From the NCBI GenBank assembly GCA_003218615.1, contig QHOD01000118.1:1-6326 (forward strand): a DNA stretch of 6,326 nt, read 5' to 3'. The notes beneath the pieces were generated by a model, which saw nothing but the letters and a program-made list of their open reading frames with translations, had not been told where the DNA came from and searched no databases. This DNA is from Verrucomicrobiota bacterium. Lineage in GTDB: Bacteria > Verrucomicrobiota > Verrucomicrobiia > Chthoniobacterales > UBA10450. This document shows, one piece after another, positions 3,333 through 6,326 of this stretch; the stretch's first letter is position 1, and each line of letters opens with the position of its first letter. The position numbers and the translations under genes are program-made.

Positions 3333-6326
3333 GTGGGTTCGAAGGCTGCAAAAAAAGAACGCGTCGTCACGTCCGCCGCGACGGACTGCGTCGAAATTCG
3401 CGGGGCGCGTCAGAACAATCTCAAAGGGATCGATGTCGATCTTCCGCTGGGAAAATTGACGGTCGTTACGGGGCCGAGCGGCAGCGGCAAATCGAGTCTG
3501 GCCTTTGAAACAATTTACGCCGAAGGGCAGCGCCGCTACGTCGAGACGTTCAGTCCTTACATGCGGCAATTCCTTGACCGCATGGACAAGCCGCGCGTGG
3601 ACGACATCCGCGGTATCCCGCCTGCGATTGCCATCGAGCAATCGAACCCAGTCAAGTCATCGCGCTCAACTGTCGGCACGATGACGGAGATCAACGATTA
3701 TTTGAAATTGTTCTGGCCTCGGGTCGCTCGTGCCTTCTGTCCCAATTGCGGCCGCGAAATTCGGCCGGAGAACGCGCAGTCGATTGCCGACCAAGTCTTT
3801 CGTTTATTTGCCGATCACCCTCACCTCAATCCTCTCCCTCGAGAGGGAGAGGAGGACGCGAAGCGCCAGGTGAGGGTCGAATCCAACGCCAGAAAAAAAA
3901 CCGTGCTCATCACCTTCTGGATTTCCGTCCCCGCCAAGACGGAGCCGCGCGTTTTTTTTGATTTTCTCCAGCAGCAGGGCTATCTGCGCATTTGGATCGA
4001 CAACAAAATCGCGCGCGTAGACAGCGATCCAAAAATCAAACGTCTCGGAGCCCGCGTCCAGGTCATTCAGGATCGCGTCGCCATCTCAGACGAAACTCGC
4101 GCGCGCCTGGTCGAAGCTATCGAAACCGCGCTGCGCTTCGGCAAAGGTAAAGTCAATGTCGTGCCGACGACGGAGAACACCGAACATCGAGCGTCGAACA
4201 TCGAACGTCGAAGCGATCGGCAATCCGCAATCCGCAATCCGCAATTGGCAATTGAAGAGCTCCCCTTCTCCACCGGCTGGCACTGCGCGCATTGCGACCT
4301 CGATATACGTCCACCGACTCCCGGACTCTTCAGCTTCAATAATCCGCTGGGCGCGTGCCCTGAATGCCGCGGTTTCGGTCGGACGATTGCAATCGATCTG
4401 AACAAGGCGATTCCGGACCGGAGTTTGAGCATCAAGCAAGGGGTCGTGCGCGTTTTTCGCGGCGTCGAGTTTGGCGAATCACAGAAAGATTTGCTCCGGG
4501 CATGTGCGCGCGAAGAGATCGATATTCATGTTCCATTCGAGGAACTACCGAAGGCCGATCAAAATTTCGTGATCAACGGCGAAAAGCGATCGGGCGAATA
4601 CACCGATGAAGATTACGACAACGATCGGTGGTACGGTGTGCGCGGGTTTTTTCGCTGGCTGGAGAGCAAAACTTACAAGATGCACGTCCGCGTTTTGCTC
4701 AGCCGCTATCGCGCTTACACCACCTGCCCGAGTTGCAACGGCGGACGATTTCAGCCTGAAGCGCTCAATTTCAAAATTTCCACAATCCGCAATCCGCAAT
4801 CCGCAATCCTGCTGTCGCTTCCCGAATTTCAGGCGCTTGCGATTTCCGATGCGCGCGATTTTCTGAGCGAGATCGACCTCTCGCCGAACGATTCGACCGC
4901 GCGAATGTTGCGCGACGAAATATGCGCGCGACTGAATTATCTTTGCAAAGTCGGCGTCGGTTACCTCACGCTCGATCGATCAACCCGGACGCTGAGCGGC
5001 GGAGAAGTCCAGCGCGTCAACCTCACGACCTGTCTTGGCGCATCGCTTGTGAACACACTCTTCGTCATGGACGAGCCCAGCATCGGATTGCATCCGCGCG
5101 ACGTCGGCCAGTTGGTGCGTGTGATGCACAATTTGCGCGACAAAGGCAATACGCTGCTCGTGGTCGAGCACGAGGAACAAATCATTCGCGCTGCTGATAA
5201 TTTGATCGATATCGGGCCCGGCCGCGGCGAAAGCGGCGGCGAACTGATGTGGAGCGGCGCGCTGGGTGAATTTCTCGCTGAGAGGAGCGGGCAACATGCC
5301 CGCGCTCCCCACTCACTCACGCGTGATTACCTCAACGGGCGCAGATCGATTCCTATTCCGAAATCGCGGAGGAGATCAACATCATCAATCAAGATCAACG
5401 GCGCGCGACAGCACAACCTCAAAAATATCGATGTCGATCTTCCGCTGGGCATTTTCGCATGCGTGACCGGTGTTTCCGGCTCCGGCAAATCCACTCTGAT
5501 TCACGATGTACTCTATCGGAATCTTTTGCGTGCCAAAGGCCAGTCTTCCGATCAGGACCCGGGCGCGTGTAAATCGGTCACCGGCGCGCATCGCATCAAC
5601 GACGTAGTGATGGTCGATCAGGCGCCGCTCGCGCGCACGCCGCGTTCAACGCCGATTCTTTATCTCGGGTTGTTTGATCGCGTCCGCGAATTGTTCGCCG
5701 CGCAACCGGAAGCAATGGCGCAAGGCCTGACCGCGAGCGCGTTTTCGTTTAACTCCGGCAGCGGTCGATGCGAGCGCTGTTCTGGCACCGGTTTTGAAAA
5801 GATCGAGATGCAATTTTTGAGCGATCTTTTTGTGCGCTGTGCGGAATGTGAAGGCCGCCGGTTTCAGCCGCACGTGTTGAAAGTGGAACTGCACGGCAAA
5901 TCGATTCATGGTTTGCTCGACTTGACCGTGAGTGAGGCGATTCAGTTCTTCGCGCAGATCCAAGAGCGGCGAAATCTTTCGGAGCCTCTCGCAGTGCTTG
6001 AAGAAGTTGGTCTCGGTTATCTACGGCTCGGGCAGCCGCTCAACACTCTCTCTGGAGGCGAATCGCAGCGCTTGAAACTCGTCCGGCATCTCGCGGAGAC
6101 AGAAAACATCGAACGTCCAACAAATGGAGACGCTCTGGGCAACCTTTTCATTTTCGATGAACCGACGACCGGTTTGCATTTCGACGACGTCGCAATGTTG
6201 CTGCGATTATTTCACCGGCTGGTCGATCGCGGGCATTCCATCGTGGTCATCGAGCACAATCTCGAAGTGATCAAGTGCGCGGATCGCATTGTCGATCTCG
6301 GCCCTGAAGCCGGCGATCAAGGCGGG
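3333..6326 (+). CDS. uvrA: UvrA-family excinuclease ABC subunit A with in-frame repeat insertions, 3'-truncated by window edge
   Basis: UvrA is the DNA-damage sensor of nucleotide excision repair: a dimer of tandem ABC ATPases that loads UvrB at lesions. The frame is open for 998 codons from GTG 3333 to the window end without stop or frameshift; E. coli UvrA has 940 residues, and about 40 C-terminal ones are missing here. Module I: VEIRGARQNNL (20-30), Walker A GPSGSGKSS (47-55), CPNC (136-139), UvrB-binding region roughly 130-270, zinc cysteines 318/321 and 342/345, insertion domain ending CPSC (465-468), signature LSGGE (554-558), Walker B FVMDEPS (577-583), switch His613. Module II: Walker A GVSGSGKST (713-721), zinc cysteines 813/816 and 836/839, LSGGE (906-910), FIFDEPTTGLH (939-949), His975. 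Extra sequence at residues about 161-184, 281-305, 483-491, 651-659 and 922-929 coincides with repeat DNA described separately. All key residues survive, so I call it functional rather than a pseudogene. A UvrA paralogue is possible, but the UvrB-binding region is present. Confidence 0.95.
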   Translation, partial: MGSKAAKKERVVTSAATDCVEIRGARQNNLKGIDVDLPLGKLTVVTGPSGSGKSSLAFETIYAEGQRRYVETFSPYMRQFLDRMDKPRVDDIRGIPPAIAIEQSNPVKSSRSTVGTMTEINDYLKLFWPRVARAFCPNCGREIRPENAQSIADQVFRLFADHPHLNPLPREGEEDAKRQVRVESNARKKTVLITFWISVPAKTEPRVFFDFLQQQGYLRIWIDNKIARVDSDPKIKRLGARVQVIQDRVAISDETRARLVEAIETALRFGKGKVNVVPTTENTEHRASNIERRSDRQSAIRNPQLAIEELPFSTGWHCAHCDLDIRPPTPGLFSFNNPLGACPECRGFGRTIAIDLNKAIPDRSLSIKQGVVRVFRGVEFGESQKDLLRACAREEIDIHVPFEELPKADQNFVINGEKRSGEYTDEDYDNDRWYGVRGFFRWLESKTYKMHVRVLLSRYRAYTTCPSCNGGRFQPEALNFKISTIRNPQSAILLSLPEFQALAISDARDFLSEIDLSPNDSTARMLRDEICARLNYLCKVGVGYLTLDRSTRTLSGGEVQRVNLTTCLGASLVNTLFVMDEPSIGLHPRDVGQLVRVMHNLRDKGNTLLVVEHEEQIIRAADNLIDIGPGRGESGGELMWSGALGEFLAERSGQHARAPHSLTRDYLNGRRSIPIPKSRRRSTSSIKINGARQHNLKNIDVDLPLGIFACVTGVSGSGKSTLIHDVLYRNLLRAKGQSSDQDPGACKSVTGAHRINDVVMVDQAPLARTPRSTPILYLGLFDRVRELFAAQPEAMAQGLTASAFSFNSGSGRCERCSGTGFEKIEMQFLSDLFVRCAECEGRRFQPHVLKVELHGKSIHGLLDLTVSEAIQFFAQIQERRNLSEPLAVLEEVGLGYLRLGQPLNTLSGGESQRLKLVRHLAETENIERPTNGDALGNLFIFDEPTTGLHFDDVAMLLRLFHRLVDRGHSIVVIEHNLEVIKCADRIVDLGPEAGDQGG
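3817..3877. repeat. 61-bp nested palindromic repeat inside uvrA (in frame)
   Basis: Outer arms ACCCTCACCT (3817-3826) and AGGTGAGGGT (3868-3877) are perfect inverted repeats. They enclose an inner 11-bp perfect stem, TCCTCTCCCTC (3830-3840) and GAGGGAGAGGA (3843-3853), with loop GA. This is the pattern of a widespread bacterial intergenic repeat (ccctcaccc...ctctccc...gggagag...gtgaggg), recognised from memory. Here it is translated as HPHLNPLPREGEEDAKRQVR (UvrA residues 162-181), within the UvrB-binding region just before the strand VLITFWISVP. E. coli and B. subtilis UvrA have only a short loop there. Confidence 0.88.
4181..4209. repeat. Tandem 14-mer CGAACATCGARCGT inside uvrA (in frame)
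   Basis: CGAACATCGAGCGT (4181-4194) is followed directly by CGAACATCGAACGT (4195-4208), 13 of 14 identical, then CGAAG as the start of a third, degenerate copy. Together with the adjoining 7-mer array it encodes about 25 extra residues (281-305, including EHRASNIERR) between GKGKVNVVP and EELPFSTGWHC, at the junction of the UvrB-binding region and the first zinc module. A further partial copy lies at 6105-6117. Confidence 0.85.
4220..4254. repeat. 7-mer tandem array (GCAATCC x3, GCAATTG x2) inside uvrA (in frame)
   Basis: Five consecutive 7-bp units: three perfect GCAATCC (4220-4240), then two GCAATTG (4241-4254). They encode QSAIRNPQLAI (UvrA residues 297-307). The same unit recurs at 4783-4809 in the same gene. 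The array directly follows the 14-mer duplication, forming a compound insertion of about 75-85 bp. Confidence 0.88.
4783..4809. repeat. Second CAATCCG 7-mer array inside uvrA (in frame)
   Basis: Nearly four copies of CAATCCG (27 bp, perfect) encode IRNPQSAI (UvrA residues 485-492). They sit between the strand ALNFKI, just after the insertion-domain CPSC, and LSLPEFQALAISDA. In E. coli the equivalent stretch is only a short turn. The phase in which the repeat is read gives the same peptide as at 4220-4254. Confidence 0.88.
5284..5308. repeat. GC-rich hairpin repeat in the uvrA inter-module linker (in frame)
   Basis: GGAGCGGGCA (5284-5293), loop ACA, then TGCCCGCGCTCC (5297-5308) form a 10-bp stem with a two-base GC bulge. 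It encodes the extra residues RSGQHARAP (651-659) between GEFLAE and HSLTRDYLNG. That is the linker joining the two ABC modules, where other UvrA proteins run directly into a conserved SLTG.YLSG stretch. It resembles 'gcgggcaacatgcccgc' hairpins seen as dispersed repeats (recollection). Confidence 0.7.
6105..6117. repeat. Short copy of the 14-mer repeat within uvrA module II
   Basis: AACATCGAACGTC is identical to 4197-4209 and is read in the same frame (NIER, residues 925-928). It lies between the LSGGE signature helix and Walker B, in ETENIERPTNGDALG, which is about eight residues longer than the corresponding E. coli segment. It could be a decayed insertion or chance similarity over 13 bases. 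Confidence 0.45.

Noticed and set aside
2982..3641. Antisense open frame of 219 codons spanning the pckG end, the palindromic element and the uvrA start
   Set aside because: It overlaps two well-supported genes, its product resembles no family I know, and its length is explained by the high-GC complement of coding DNA plus stop-poor repeats.
4220..4809. CRISPR array suggested by repeated short units
   Set aside because: Units are 7 bp and contiguous, with no spacers of uniform length. They lie inside an intact coding frame.
3333..6326. uvrA as a pseudogene because of the repeat insertions
   Set aside because: The frame is continuous for 998 codons and all Walker, signature, switch and zinc residues are present. 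A decaying gene would be expected to show stops or frameshifts.

Overview
The window looks like chromosomal DNA from a member of the Verrucomicrobiota, probably a soil Chthoniobacter/Spartobacteria- or Pedosphaera-type organism. This is an inference from moderately GC-rich coding sequence, the protein flavours, and several short dispersed-repeat families (runs of CAATCCG, runs of CGAACATCGAACGT, and multi-hairpin 'acaggct-tcc-agcctgt' elements) that I associate with such genomes. It was not tested by a search.

Layout. (1) Positions 2-394, +: the C-terminal two thirds of a phosphoheptose isomerase (GmhA, SIS domain), cut by the left edge. (2) Positions 413-1258, -: a six-helix rhomboid-fold membrane protein that has lost the protease motifs; it converges on gmhA with an 18-bp gap. 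(3) Positions 1259-1393: a divergent intergenic region with a perfect 7-bp hairpin. (4) Positions 1394-3199, +: a complete GTP-dependent phosphoenolpyruvate carboxykinase (pckG) with all its signature motifs. (5) Positions 3196-3296: a 101-bp composite palindromic element with perfect 11-bp terminal inverted repeats; it includes the pckG stop codon. (6) Positions 3333-6326, +: a UvrA-family excinuclease subunit A that starts at GTG and stays open for 998 codons to the right edge, where roughly the last 40 residues are lost.

The genes are unrelated housekeeping functions (lipopolysaccharide heptose synthesis, a membrane protein, gluconeogenesis, nucleotide excision repair) and do not form an obvious operon. 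The striking feature is inside uvrA. The frame is uninterrupted and both ATPase modules keep their motifs and zinc cysteines, but the gene carries at least four, probably five, in-frame blocks made of the kind of repeat DNA normally seen between genes. They are a 61-bp nested palindrome (3817-3877), a 14-mer duplication followed by a five-copy 7-mer array (4181-4254), a second 7-mer array (4783-4809), a GC-rich hairpin (5284-5308) and a short 14-mer remnant (6105-6117). Each falls where aligned UvrA proteins have a loop, linker or domain junction. The 7-mer and 14-mer units have lengths not divisible by three and are free of stop codons on both strands, so in any frame they encode one repeating peptide. 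That would make them tolerated as protein-coding insertions, in the manner of the Rickettsia palindromic elements.
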